Shown: positions 7,144-14,457 of the stretch, one piece after another
Numbering within the stretch: position 1 is the stretch's first letter
Layout of the letters: the number at the start of each line of letters is the position of its first letter
From: Deinococcus aetherius
GTDB lineage: Bacteria; Deinococcota; Deinococci; Deinococcales; Deinococcaceae
Assembly: GCF_025997855.1 (NCBI RefSeq)
Contig: NZ_AP026560.1
Location: forward strand, 2,812,501 to 2,876,500
Length of the DNA: 64,000 nucleotides
Direction of reading: 5' to 3'
Program-made: the position numbers and the translations under genes
The notes under the pieces: generated by a model
The model's input: the letters and a program-made list of their open reading frames with translations, nothing else
Databases searched by the model: none
Told to the model about the DNA's origin: nothing

Positions 7144-8478
7144 ATGGACACAGCGGTACTGACAGCCCTCGTGCAGGACCAGATGGCGGACATCGCCACG
7201 ACCTGGCAGGCCGAGTCCGACGCCCGGCAGGCCATCGGCGGGAAGGGCATCGAGGCGATGGTGGCCCAGCTCTTCCCCGGCGTGGACATCAACCTGCTGA
7301 AGGCGAACAAGGACGTTCCGAACTACCTCCAGCAGGGCATCAGCCGTTATGTGCGGGCCCTGACCCGTGGCGAGCTGAACTGGGAGTGGGAGGGCGAGGG
7401 CAGCGAGCCGGACGCGCGAGTCTCCCCCGGCGCATTCCTCGACTCACGCGGGCGCGATCTGGTGCAGGACGCCACGACCGACGCCCTGGTGAGCGGCAAG
7501 TTCGCCTTCCTGCCCGCCGTCACCCCGGACGGCCGCCTCCGGCTGACGACGCTCACCGGGTTTCTCTGGCCCATCTACGAGCCCGGCGACGCGAGCGAGG
7601 TGCTCGGCGTCCTCCAGATCACGTCGGCCCGCAAGGGCGACAAGATCAAGTACGAGGTCCGGCGCTACTCGCCGGGGCTGCTGGAGGTGTTTGGCGACCT
7701 GGAGGAGTGGCAGAAGTACGCGGCGAAGACGCCCGAAGTGTTCCAGCAGCCCGCGAAGGATCGGCTCCCCATCGCCTTCCGCATCGTGGGCCGGGATGCG
7801 GATCGGCAGCCTGAAGGCATCGCGCAGACCGCCGTGCCCGCCTTCCGGCGCTTCGTGAAGTTCGCGGTCCTCCTCGCCTTCATCGCCACGCGCGGCGGCT
7901 TCGAGGAGCGGCTGGTGAAGTCCGACCAGCTCTTCCAGCTGGCGAAGGAGAACCCCCGGCACCCGCTCGTGCTGGAACTGAAGAAGGTGGGCGTGAACGT
8001 GGTGCGCCTCCTCGACGGGGGCGGCAGTTACGAGCGTCTCGACCCGGTGGTCCTGTCCGAGTACCGGGATCAGGAGGCGGCGGCACGGGCAGACGTGCGG
8101 GACGCGCTCAACATGCCGGACACCGGGGGCGACCTCAGCGGGGACGCCCTTCAGGAAAAGCGCGAGGCGTACACCGAGTTCACCGAGAGCGTGGCAGGCA
8201 GCGTCGGGGGCGCCCTCACCGAAGCCCACGCGCTCGGGGCGGTCCTGCGCCCGGCGGAGCTGCGTCCCGGCTACCGGGTCACCCTGGAGCCCCGCTTCAC
8301 CCGCGATGTGATGAACGAACGCAAGATGCTGCTGGAGGAGTACAAGGCAGGGTTGCCCCGGAGTGCGTGGCTCTCCGGGCTCCAGTCGCTCGGTGTCTCG
8401 CAGGTCACCCAGGCCCACATCAACGCGGCGCTGGCGGAGGAGGAGGCACTGGCCCCGCCCCGGGTTGAGGGCGCGTGA
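7144..8478 (+). CDS. Portal protein, 444 aa
   Basis: Portal identity rests mainly on position between terminase and MuF. The length and the alpha/beta profile also fit, with a long helical stem-crown region (residues about 230-330) and a C-terminal tail (residues 390-440) of MNERKMLLEEYKAGL type seen in SPP1 gp6/DUF935 portals. It forms the dodecameric DNA channel at one capsid vertex. Ribosome site aggag precedes ATG 7144. Ends in a GTGA overlap with MuF. Confidence 0.85.
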   Translation: MDTAVLTALVQDQMADIATTWQAESDARQAIGGKGIEAMVAQLFPGVDINLLKANKDVPNYLQQGISRYVRALTRGELNWEWEGEGSEPDARVSPGAFLDSRGRDLVQDATTDALVSGKFAFLPAVTPDGRLRLTTLTGFLWPIYEPGDASEVLGVLQITSARKGDKIKYEVRRYSPGLLEVFGDLEEWQKYAAKTPEVFQQPAKDRLPIAFRIVGRDADRQPEGIAQTAVPAFRRFVKFAVLLAFIATRGGFEERLVKSDQLFQLAKENPRHPLVLELKKVGVNVVRLLDGGGSYERLDPVVLSEYRDQEAAARADVRDALNMPDTGGDLSGDALQEKREAYTEFTESVAGSVGGALTEAHALGAVLRPAELRPGYRVTLEPRFTRDVMNERKMLLEEYKAGLPRSAWLSGLQSLGVSQVTQAHINAALAEEEALAPPRVEGA

Positions 8479-9242
8479 GCGCGGTGGTCGAGCGCATCCT
8501 GCGGGAGCTGGAGCGGCGCGGCAACCGGCTGGAGGCGGAGGCGTTGCGGGCCGTCACGCGGCTGTACGGGCAGCTCGACCTCGCCAGCCTCATCGCCCTG
8601 CTGCGCGCGGCCACCGAGGAGGACAGCCCGCTCGCCCGGGTGCGGTACATGGACCGGCTGATGGAGGCGTGGGACATCGGGGCCGAGATTCTGGGGGAGG
8701 CGCCCGACAACCTGGCGGCGGCCGTGCGCTCGGCGGTGCAGAGCGGGATCACCGGCACGGCGGAGATGTTCGCCGCGTCTCAGGTCGTGACCGACGCCTT
8801 CACGGTCCCGGCCACCTTGCAGCTTCGGTACATGGAGCACGCCGAGGCGCGGATGCTGGAGTTCTGGGGAGGGGAGCCGCCCCGGTTGCGGCGGGAGGTG
8901 CAGGCCGCAATCCGCGACGGACTGGAGCGTGGGCAGGGCCTCGACCAGATCGCCCGCCGCATCCGCGAGCGCACGTCGGTCAGCCGCTCGCGGGCCACGC
9001 TCATCGCCCGGAACGAGGTGGGCAACGCGGCCGGGTTCGCCATGCGCGAGAGCCAGAAGGAGGCGGGCTGCACCCACTACGTCTGGCGCACCGCTTCCGA
9101 TAGCCGGGTCAGGCCGGAGCACAAGGCCCGCAACGGGAAGGTCTTCGCCTGGGACCGGCCGCCGAGCGACGGGCACCCGGGGGAGCCATTCAACTGCCGG
9201 TGCGTGGCGCTCGCGCTGCCGCCGGGGCAGACGGAAGCGTGA
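8475..9242 (+). CDS. MuF/SPP1 gp7-type minor head protein, 255 aa
   Basis: The C-terminal 90 residues carry the MuF signature: RATLIARNEVGNAAG, then WRTASDSRVRPEHKARNGKVF, then HPGEPFNCRCVALA (the GxPxNCRC motif). The N-terminal 150 residues are helical and probably contact portal or scaffold. In Mu (gp30), SPP1 and relatives this protein is co-packaged in the head and needed for morphogenesis. No toxin domain is fused at the C-terminus. Confidence 0.93.
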   Translation: MSAVVERILRELERRGNRLEAEALRAVTRLYGQLDLASLIALLRAATEEDSPLARVRYMDRLMEAWDIGAEILGEAPDNLAAAVRSAVQSGITGTAEMFAASQVVTDAFTVPATLQLRYMEHAEARMLEFWGGEPPRLRREVQAAIRDGLERGQGLDQIARRIRERTSVSRSRATLIARNEVGNAAGFAMRESQKEAGCTHYVWRTASDSRVRPEHKARNGKVFAWDRPPSDGHPGEPFNCRCVALALPPGQTEA

Positions 9243-9268
9243 TCACGGGGAGATCACGGCTGCCCCCG

Positions 9269-9274
9269 TAGCCT
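9269..9274 (+). promoter_or_regulatory. -10 element (TAGCCT) of the secreted-protein gene
   Basis: TAGCCT lies 8 bases before ATG 9283. This is the spacing of leaderless starts in the host genes of this window. No Shine-Dalgarno sequence intervenes. It implies the gene is transcribed on its own, independent of the head operon. Confidence 0.55.
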
Positions 9275-9282
9275 GAGCGGGC

Positions 9283-9672
9283 ATGAAAAAGCTGCTGATC
9301 GTCGGTCTGCTGGCCGTGTCGTCGTGTGTGGCCGCCGCGCCCGGGGTGGCCGACACCCTGAAGAGGGTGGTTGCCGACCCCCAGGGAGCCGGGTTGACCT
9401 GCACGTCGATGAGTTACGGTGTCTCCTGCCGGGGGAAGGTGGCGTCTCTCAGCACCGACCGCGTGAGCGTGCAGCGGGCCAGCCGCACCCGGTACATCAT
9501 CGAGATCGGCAGCCCCACGTTCACTCTCGCGCAGGTGGCCCCCAGGCGCACCCCCTCCAGCCGCCCCGGCTACGAGCGGGTCACGGGCGGGCCGCTCGCC
9601 GGGCACTTCGTTCGGAAGCTCGGCGACACCCTCGTGATCCGCAGTGCCGGGGCCCTGGAGGGGCTGTACTAG
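9283..9672 (+). CDS. Secreted or lipid-anchored moron protein, 129 aa
   Basis: MKKLLIVGLLAVSSCVAAAP is a clear export signal with a possible lipobox (V-S-S-C, Cys 15) or a cleavage site after AAA. The mature part has two cysteines (TCTSMSYGVSC) that could form a disulfide and a mostly beta C-terminal half. It is inserted between MuF and scaffold, where phages do not need an exported protein. It has its own -10 element and its own terminator (9749-9788), the definition of a moron. A surface role such as receptor masking or superinfection exclusion is inference. Confidence 0.75.
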   Translation: MKKLLIVGLLAVSSCVAAAPGVADTLKRVVADPQGAGLTCTSMSYGVSCRGKVASLSTDRVSVQRASRTRYIIEIGSPTFTLAQVAPRRTPSSRPGYERVTGGPLAGHFVRKLGDTLVIRSAGALEGLY

Positions 9673-9676
9673 CCGC

Positions 9677-9727
9677 TACATCTACCCGCCGCACCCCGGG
9701 CCCGCACGCTAGGCTGCCAGCATCCCG
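9677..9727 (+). promoter_or_regulatory. Bipartite phage promoter-like element, copy 2
   Basis: Second copy of the 51-bp element at 3778-3828. It has the same 14-base upstream box, the same 33-base distance to the -10-like hexamer (here TAGGCT, 9710-9715) and the same downstream CATCCCG. It lies between the moron and the scaffold gene, where Mu has its late promoter for gene I. A terminator follows 20 bases later, so full-length head transcripts need read-through or antitermination. Confidence 0.6.
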
Positions 9728-9748
9728 AACTAGGTGCGTGAACCCCGA

Positions 9749-9788
9749 CGAGGCACCCCCGCCTCCAATGGGCGGGGGTGCCTCGTTT
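9749..9788 (+). terminator. Rho-independent terminator
   Basis: A perfect 15-bp stem (9749-9763 with 9771-9785) encloses a 7-base loop and is followed by a short T run. It closes the moron transcript. The 130 bases from here to the scaffold start at 9919 hold no gene; a weaker hairpin lies near 9873-9893. Confidence 0.8.
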
Positions 9789-9918
9789 GGCAGACCCGTT
9801 TCCTGCCTCAGATTTCCCTTAATTCAAGGCAGCGGGGTGCCGCCCGGTATCGCACAGCCTTCCCGCACTTCGAGGGGCCTTCCCGGGCCTCTGAGTGACT
9901 TCACGCCTGGAGGTTCCC

Positions 9919-10488
9919 ATGACGGCACCCAACCCCGACCCTAAGCCCACCGACGCGTCGGTGGAGACCGGGCCCGCGCCCGCCCCGGCTGCCGACGACA
10001 CGGCCGCCCGGGAGATCGCGCGGCTCAACGGCCTGCTGGAGACCAGCCGTGCCGAGAACGCCACCCTGCAACAGCGTGTGCAGGACCTGGAGGGACAAGT
10101 GGACGAGACGAAGCAGAAGGAGCTGCAGGACCGCCTGACCGCACTGGAGGGCGAGAACGCCACCCTGAAGGGCGAGAACGAACGCCTGACGGGTGAGGCG
10201 ACCCGCAGCGGCCAGCTCGCTGCCCTGGCGGGCAAGGTCCGGGACCCGGAGGCGACCCTGCGACTGATGACCGACGACCTCAAAGACAAGGACGGGAACC
10301 CCGACATCGAGAAGATCATCGGGCGCTACGCGTTCCTCGCGCCGGAGGGCGTCACCACGGCGACGGCCCCGAGCGGTGGCGGCGGGCCCCAGACCCCGGC
10401 GACCACCAGCCTCGACGCGGCCGTCGCCAGCAAGGACCCGGGAGCGATCAATGCCGCCTTCGACGCCGAGCTGAAGGGAGCCCAGTAA
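9919..10488 (+). CDS. Head scaffold protein, 189 aa
   Basis: Start ATG 9919 has a tggagg ribosome site; the upstream GTG 9895 lacks one. The N-terminal 40 residues are Pro/Ala-rich. Residues about 45-105 form a heptad coiled coil (LLETSRAENATLQQRVQDLE and on). Then comes a short ordered segment and a Gly/Pro/Thr-rich linker. This coiled-coil scaffold, immediately before the coat gene, guides procapsid assembly and is removed on maturation. Confidence 0.8.
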   Translation: MTAPNPDPKPTDASVETGPAPAPAADDTAAREIARLNGLLETSRAENATLQQRVQDLEGQVDETKQKELQDRLTALEGENATLKGENERLTGEATRSGQLAALAGKVRDPEATLRLMTDDLKDKDGNPDIEKIIGRYAFLAPEGVTTATAPSGGGGPQTPATTSLDAAVASKDPGAINAAFDAELKGAQ

Positions 10489-10489
10489 C

Positions 10490-11347
10490 ATGACGATCAC
10501 CGTCTCTGACCCCACCATTTGGAGTGCGCGCATCCTCGCGCACCTCGACAAGACGTTCGTCTACGGCGCCGCGTTCACCAACCGCAACTACCAGGGCGAG
10601 ATCACGGACGCGGGCAGCACGGTCCGCATCCTCCAGGTCAGCGATGTGACCGTGAGCGATTACACCGGGACGCTGGCAGCCCCGGAGAACCTGAACGACA
10701 CGGCCCTCGACCTGGTCATCGACCAGCGCAAAAGCTTCAACTTCATCGTGGACGACGTGGACGCCCGGCGCTCGATCCTGATGCTGGTGGACGAGGGCAG
10801 CAAGCGGGCCGCGCAGGGCATGAGCGACGTGCGCGACCGCCACGTGGCCTCGTTCCATAGCGCGGTGGACGCGACGAACGCCGTGGGCACCGACGCGGCC
10901 CCGGTCACCATCGGCTTCGCGGCGGGCGAGACGAGGCCCTACGACGCCTTCCTCGACCTCACCCAGAAGCTGGACGAGGCGAACGTGCCGAACCCGGACC
11001 GGCGCATCGTGCTGCCTCCCTGGTTCGTGCGGGCGCTCAAGACGCAGTTCGGCGACCGGGCGAGCAGCCTGGGCGACAACATCACCCAGAACGGCATGGC
11101 GGGCAACGTGGACGGCGTGACGGTCTACCAGAGCAACAACGTCCCCAGCGTCGGCGGGGCCAAGTTCAAGGTGCTCGCGGGCGTCCCGGAGATCACGTTC
11201 GCGGACGCCATCGTCAAGACGGAAACCCTGCGGGCCCAGTCGTCCTTCGGTACGCTTGTGCGCGGCCTGCACGTCTATGGCGCGAAGATGACCCAACCCC
11301 GGGCATTCGCGGTCGGCACCTTCAACAAGGGCCAGCTCAGCAAGTAA
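10490..11347 (+). CDS. Major capsid (coat) protein, 285 aa
   Basis: Follows the scaffold gene by 1 base. The sequence fits a P22-coat/HK97-fold shell protein. It has an N-terminal arm (MTITVSDPTIWSARILAHLD), an E-loop-like GEITDAGSTVRILQVSDVTV strand set, a central KSFNFIVDDVDARR segment seen in P22 coat-like families, and a C-terminal VYGAKMTQPRAFAVG P-domain strand. No signal or protease domain. It is followed by a strong terminator, as befits the most abundant virion protein. Confidence 0.88.
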   Translation: MTITVSDPTIWSARILAHLDKTFVYGAAFTNRNYQGEITDAGSTVRILQVSDVTVSDYTGTLAAPENLNDTALDLVIDQRKSFNFIVDDVDARRSILMLVDEGSKRAAQGMSDVRDRHVASFHSAVDATNAVGTDAAPVTIGFAAGETRPYDAFLDLTQKLDEANVPNPDRRIVLPPWFVRALKTQFGDRASSLGDNITQNGMAGNVDGVTVYQSNNVPSVGGAKFKVLAGVPEITFADAIVKTETLRAQSSFGTLVRGLHVYGAKMTQPRAFAVGTFNKGQLSK

Positions 11348-11360
11348 ACCACCGGCTGAG

Positions 11361-11400
11361 GCGGCGGGCTTCCTCCGGAGGAAGCCCGCCGCTCGCCTTT
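11361..11400 (+). terminator. Strong rho-independent terminator after coat gene
   Basis: A perfect 32-base palindrome (11361-11392, GCGGCGGGCTTCCTCC and its complement) is followed by a T-containing tract (cgccttttg). It separates the highly expressed coat gene from the connector genes. Confidence 0.85.
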
Positions 11401-11422
11401 TGCAAGGCACAAGGAGGCTGTC

Positions 11423-11803
11423 ATGGCCGATGAGCAAGCGACCAACGGCTGGTTCCGCCACCGCCGCAGCGGTCAGGTCTTCGAGGCGGAGGGCTACGCC
11501 TACCGCGAGGCACTTAAGAACCGTGACCTGGAGGCGGTGGACGGCCCCGGCGAGCGGTCGGACGACTCGCCCAGTTCCAAGCTCGTCGCCCTGCGTGAGC
11601 GGGTGACGGCCCTGGGTCTGGAGTGGACCGCCGAGAATGACGAGAACGCGCTGAATGCCCTCCTCGAAGACCGGGCGAAGCACCTGCGGGCGGAACTCGA
11701 TCAGCTTGGCATCCGGCACCTGCCCAACTGGCGGCCCGAGACGCTGGCGGAGAAGGTCAAGGCGGCTCGGGCTGAGCGCGTGCAGGCCCCGCCTGAGTCG
11801 TGA
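11423..11803 (+). CDS. Head-associated protein with HeH-like C-terminus, 126 aa
   Basis: Ribosome site aaggagg precedes ATG 11423. The N-terminal 25 residues form a small beta unit (WFRHRRSGQVFEAEG). The C-terminal LRAELDQLGIRHLPNWRPET with following helix resembles a HeH/LEM-type helix-extension-helix, often found at the ends of phage head proteins of this position. Probably a head decoration or completion factor; it overlaps the next gene by GTGA. Confidence 0.6.
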   Translation: MADEQATNGWFRHRRSGQVFEAEGYAYREALKNRDLEAVDGPGERSDDSPSSKLVALRERVTALGLEWTAENDENALNALLEDRAKHLRAELDQLGIRHLPNWRPETLAEKVKAARAERVQAPPES

Positions 11804-11985
11804 CCGGCCCCACCTCCCCCACCGACGCGGCGGCCTGCCTCGTCCTCGCCCAGCGCCAGATCGGGGACGCCTCCGACTGGACGCCCGAGCAGTGGGCCGC
11901 GCAGCTCGCCGACGACGGACTGATGCGGGACGACCCGCCGGTCCTGCACTACCGCCCCTACCGCACAGCTACTGATCCGCCGTAG
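11800..11985 (+). pseudogene. Truncated 5' half of a connector-region gene, 61 aa
   Basis: Residues 9-57 (ACLVLAQRQIGDASDWTPEQ and on to YRPYRTA) match the N-terminal half of the 120-residue protein at 13377. The reading frame then stops at TAG 11983. The break coincides with the 3' end of the inserted HTH/partner/HNH cassette (the minus-strand HTH gene overlaps this tail by 17 bases). I read it as the original resident 5' half left behind by cassette insertion. It is high GC like the rest of the phage. Confidence 0.75.
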
Positions 11986-12187
11986 GTACGGCGCTCACCC
12001 GCACTTCGTAGCCCAGCTTGTTAATCGCCTCCTCAATCTTCTCTGGGGCTGCTGACTTCTGCCCGGTGCGTAATTGATGCAGACGCTGGCGGCTATAGCC
12101 CAGTTCGTTTGCAACCTGAGCGAGCGGGCGGTTCTGAGCCTCAAGAAGCTCTGAGAGGACATTCGCAAGTTCATGTCTGATCGGCAT
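11969..12187 (-). CDS. Small HTH repressor of the HNH cassette, 72 aa
   Basis: ATG 12187 follows a strong agggagggg ribosome site. Residues 20-50 are a Cro/XRE-type HTH (RPLAQVANELGYSRQRLHQLR), and the chain ends in a short strand (LGYEVRVSAV) like Rv-type dimerising antitoxin/Cro proteins. It is divergent from the 12324-13369 operon across two palindromic operators. Repression of both promoters is the simplest reading. A paralogue lies at 32291. Confidence 0.75.
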   Translation of the reverse strand: MPIRHELANVLSELLEAQNRPLAQVANELGYSRQRLHQLRTGQKSAAPEKIEEAINKLGYEVRVSAVPTADQ

Positions 12188-12200
12188 TCACCCCTCCCTT

Positions 12201-12229
12201 AGTGTAAAGCAATATGCTTGACACGTAAA
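12201..12229 (-). promoter_or_regulatory. Promoter for the minus-strand HTH gene
   Basis: Read on the minus strand: TTTACG (12229-12224), a 17-base spacer, TACACT (12206-12201). It is fully overlapped by O1 and O2, so the HTH protein would control its own synthesis. Confidence 0.6.
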
Positions 12230-12245
12230 GCTATACGCTTTACAC
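12202..12245. promoter_or_regulatory. Twin palindromic operators O1 and O2
   Basis: O1 (12202-12224) reads GTGTAAAGC, 5 bases, GCTTGACAC. O2 (12225-12243, extendable to 12245) reads GTAAAGC, 5 bases, GCTTTAC. Both share half-site GTAAAGC with the same 5-base centre, and their centres are about 21 bases apart, two helical turns. They overlap both divergent promoters. They fit binding by dimers of the 72-residue HTH protein. Confidence 0.8.
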
Positions 12246-12246
12246 T
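12218..12246 (+). promoter_or_regulatory. Sigma-70-type promoter for partner-HNH operon
   Basis: TTGACA (12218-12223), a 17-base spacer, and TACACT (12241-12246). This is the best consensus promoter in the prophage. O1 covers the -35 and O2 the spacer and -10. Confidence 0.8.
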
Positions 12247-12254
12247 GACCATAA

Positions 12255-12301
12255 CCGAAAAGCCCCGCCTGATTCTTGGCGGGACCAGCGGGGCTATTCG
12301 G
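12255..12301 (+). promoter_or_regulatory. Leader hairpin before partner gene
   Basis: CCGAAAAGCCCCGC (12255-12268) pairs with GCGGGGCTATTCGG (12288-12301) apart from one mismatch. The 19-base loop can fold further (GCCTGATTCTTGGC-like). There is no T run, so it is not a simple terminator. It lies in the 5' leader of the partner-HNH transcript just before the aaaggag ribosome site. It may stabilise the mRNA or limit expression. Confidence 0.55.
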
Positions 12302-12323
12302 AACTCTCCCAAAGGAGCTTGTA

Positions 12324-12581
12324 ATGAGTATACGCGACTTGGACCCCCAGAGTTTCCCCGACATCAGGCACACCGCAACCCAGTTGGAGCCTGAGTTTGA
12401 GGCCACCCCGTTTGAGGGCATCATCCTCCTGCGGGTAACACAGGTGATGGACGCCTCCCCGATGGGGCTGGGCATGAGCGAGGACGATCTGACCGTCTGG
12501 GGCCATGCACGGGCGATGGTGGAGGCGGCGTACCGCCTGGGGCTGCGGGATGGCCTCGTGAAACTGGGGGAGCTGGCGTGA
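12324..12581 (+). CDS. Partner protein of HTH module 1, 85 aa
   Basis: ATG 12324 has an aaaggag ribosome site. The protein is acidic with a two-strand core (EGIILLRVTQVMDASP) and a C-terminal helix ending AYRLGLRDGLVKLGELA. That ending is nearly the same as that of the protein at 31979-32200 (AYRQGLRDGVVRLGELVE), so the two are paralogues. Each is encoded divergently from a small HTH gene. Here it is coupled to the HNH gene by a GTGA overlap. Function unknown; toxin, anti-repressor or nuclease partner are possibilities. Confidence 0.7.
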   Translation: MSIRDLDPQSFPDIRHTATQLEPEFEATPFEGIILLRVTQVMDASPMGLGMSEDDLTVWGHARAMVEAAYRLGLRDGLVKLGELA

Positions 12582-13369
12582 TCCCCGTTAAGTTCTGCGG
12601 CAAGTGCTCCCGCGATCTGCCCTTGGAGGCGTTCGCCAAAAACAAGCGGATGAAGGACGGCCTTCAAACGCAATGCCGGGTGTGCCATAGCGCCAGCAGG
12701 CGGGGGCGTGAGTTGTCCCCCGAGCAGAGGGAGAAGGACCGCTTGCGTAAGGTGGCCCACCGTCAGACGGTCGAGGGTAGGGAGGCACGAGCGGAGTACA
12801 TGCGGCGCTACAGGGCGGTCCCCGAAAAGGCCGAACTGGTGCGGGCCTTGAACCGAAAGCATCACCACAAGCACAAGGGGTTGCGCAACGCCAAGGCGAG
12901 GGCACAGCGGTTAGACCCTGCGACCCGTGACCACATCAACTCTCGCAAGAAGATTCGTAGAGCAGAGAACCCTGAGTTAGTGGTCAGAGCCCGCGAGAGG
13001 CATCGGCTGTACATGGAGGTGGAGCGTGAAAACGTGAACCAACGGCGCCGGGTGCGGTACACCCAGAACCCAGGCAAGTACCGGGCTGTTTCCTCTCGTA
13101 TTCGCGCCAAAAGAGCGAGTGCCCCCGGAGCCTTCACGGGCGAGGACGTGCGTGCGGCGTTCGCCAAGCAGCGGGGACGGTGCGCGTACTGCGATTGCAA
13201 GATTGACAAGCGGACGCGCTGGCACATTGACCACTTCATCCCCTTGTCACGAGGGGGGACAAATCACCCGGAAAACATCGTGATCGCGTGTGAACCCTGC
13301 AATCTGGCAAAGAGTACGAAGATGCCTTGGGAGTTCATGCCGGAGCGGTTTCAGGTGGTGAACATGTAG
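12578..13369 (+). CDS. HNH endonuclease with N-terminal zinc finger, 263 aa
   Basis: GTG start at 12578 in GTGA overlap. Residues 6-40 form a CxxC...CxxC finger (FCGKC and QCRVCH). The middle 120 residues are very basic and helical. The C-terminal HNH domain has CAYCDCKI, then HIDHFIPLSRGGTNHPENI, then CEPCNLAK, so the metal and catalytic His residues are intact. GC content is visibly lower than in flanking phage genes, a sign of transfer. The site between two related half-genes suggests homing into the connector gene. Confidence 0.88.
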   Translation: MIPVKFCGKCSRDLPLEAFAKNKRMKDGLQTQCRVCHSASRRGRELSPEQREKDRLRKVAHRQTVEGREARAEYMRRYRAVPEKAELVRALNRKHHHKHKGLRNAKARAQRLDPATRDHINSRKKIRRAENPELVVRARERHRLYMEVERENVNQRRRVRYTQNPGKYRAVSSRIRAKRASAPGAFTGEDVRAAFAKQRGRCAYCDCKIDKRTRWHIDHFIPLSRGGTNHPENIVIACEPCNLAKSTKMPWEFMPERFQVVNM

Positions 13370-13376
13370 GAGAGCA

Positions 13377-13739
13377 ATGACAGACCCCACCGACATGGGG
13401 GCGTGCCTAGCCCTTGCGCTTAGGCACGCCGGGGATCACTCGGACTGGACTCCAGAAGCCTGGGCAGAGCAACTTGCGGACGATGCTGTAATCCGTTCCG
13501 TAAATGATGCTCCCCAGGTTTTTTATCGCCCCTACAAAACAGTGCTGATGTACCTCCTCCGGCCCGGACAGGTGACTTCTCGAACCGAGGGCGACACCGC
13601 CGAGCAGTACGTCAACCCCTCCAACCTCGCCGAGCGCCTGCGCGAGCTGGACACCGAGTGGACGGCCCAGCGTCTCCCTCCGGAGGCGACGGCCACCGAC
13701 GAGGCATTCGACTCGCGGATCGAGTGGGGGGGCTGGTGA
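13377..13739 (+). CDS. Connector-region protein, 120 aa, hybrid of foreign 5' and resident 3' half
   Basis: Residues 6-60 match the truncated protein at 11800 (GDHSDWTPEAWAEQLADDAV against GDASDWTPEQWAAQLADDGL), then the chain continues to 120 residues. Codon use changes within the gene. The first 180 bases are AT-richer like the HNH gene, while from about 13555 the sequence returns to phage-like GC. This suggests the cassette supplied a recoded 5' half that restored the target gene. Place in the order suggests a head-tail connector (HK97 gp6-like slot); no fold assigned with confidence. Confidence 0.7.
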   Translation: MTDPTDMGACLALALRHAGDHSDWTPEAWAEQLADDAVIRSVNDAPQVFYRPYKTVLMYLLRPGQVTSRTEGDTAEQYVNPSNLAERLRELDTEWTAQRLPPEATATDEAFDSRIEWGGW

Positions 13740-13740
13740 C

Positions 13741-14061
13741 GTGCTGCGGCCCAAGCTGCGGCGGCAGGAGCCGGAGGAGGTCACGCTCCTCACGGCGGTC
13801 AAGGGCTCAGCCGGGCGGCTGGGCGAGCAGGCCGTCACCTATGTGGCGGGTGAAACGCACCTCGCCGGGATCACCCCCCTCACTGCCGAGGAGGCGGTGC
13901 GACTGGGCCTCAAGGCGGAGGTGATTCGCTGCCGGGTGCGCCTCCCCGCTGGGGTGACCCGGGAGCCCGGGGACCGCGTTCGGTTCCGGGGGCGGGACTG
14001 GCGGTGTGTAACGGTGACGACGTGGCGGAGCTTCACGCTTGTCGTCGTCGAGGGGGTGTGA
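13741..14061 (+). CDS. Head-closure (stopper) protein candidate, 106 aa
   Basis: GTG start 1 base after the upstream stop. The protein is largely beta, with a late RVRFRGRDWRCVTVTTW and LVVVEGV pattern. This is the SH3-like small barrel of SPP1 gp16/HK97 gp7-type closure proteins. Position between connector and gp10-like gene supports it. Confidence 0.6.
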   Translation: MLRPKLRRQEPEEVTLLTAVKGSAGRLGEQAVTYVAGETHLAGITPLTAEEAVRLGLKAEVIRCRVRLPAGVTREPGDRVRFRGRDWRCVTVTTWRSFTLVVVEGV

Positions 14062-14457
14062 GTGGACCTGAAAAACACCCGCGCTGCCGCCATCGCCATC
14101 GCCGAGCAGGCCGTGGCGCAGGAGGCCCAGCGACTCCGTAACGAGGTGGTCGAGCAGCTTTCGCAGGAGGGCAAGGGGCGGACGTACGAGTTCGAACGCG
14201 AGTTCCTCAAGGGGGATGGCACCACGGCCAAGGTCGGGCAACGGCGAGGGGTTCCGCACACGGCCAGCGCCCCTGGCGACCCGCCCGCCGTGGACACCGG
14301 CCGCCTGCGTCAGTCCATCGTCGCCCTCAAGATTGCGCCGGGGCGGTGGAGGGTTGGCACGAACGTCGAGTATGCGTTCTGGCTGGAGTTCGGGACGCGG
14401 CGGATCGCGCCCCGCCCATTCATGCGCCCGGCGGCGGAGAAGGTGCGCCGTGGCTGA
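14062..14457 (+). CDS. HK97 gp10-like tail completion protein, 131 aa
   Basis: The C-terminal half has VDTGRLRQSI, then YAFWLEFGTRRIAPRPFMRPA. The D-T-G-x-L-x-x-S-I and Y-A-x-x-x-E-F-G-T-x-x-x-x-P-R-P-F-M/L-R-P-A motifs define the HK97 gp10 family. It acts in tail attachment or completion. Confidence 0.85.
   Translation: MDLKNTRAAAIAIAEQAVAQEAQRLRNEVVEQLSQEGKGRTYEFEREFLKGDGTTAKVGQRRGVPHTASAPGDPPAVDTGRLRQSIVALKIAPGRWRVGTNVEYAFWLEFGTRRIAPRPFMRPAAEKVRRG

Noticed and set aside
9895..9918. GTG 9895 as scaffold start
   Set aside because: No ribosome site, whereas ATG 9919 follows tggagg at proper distance.
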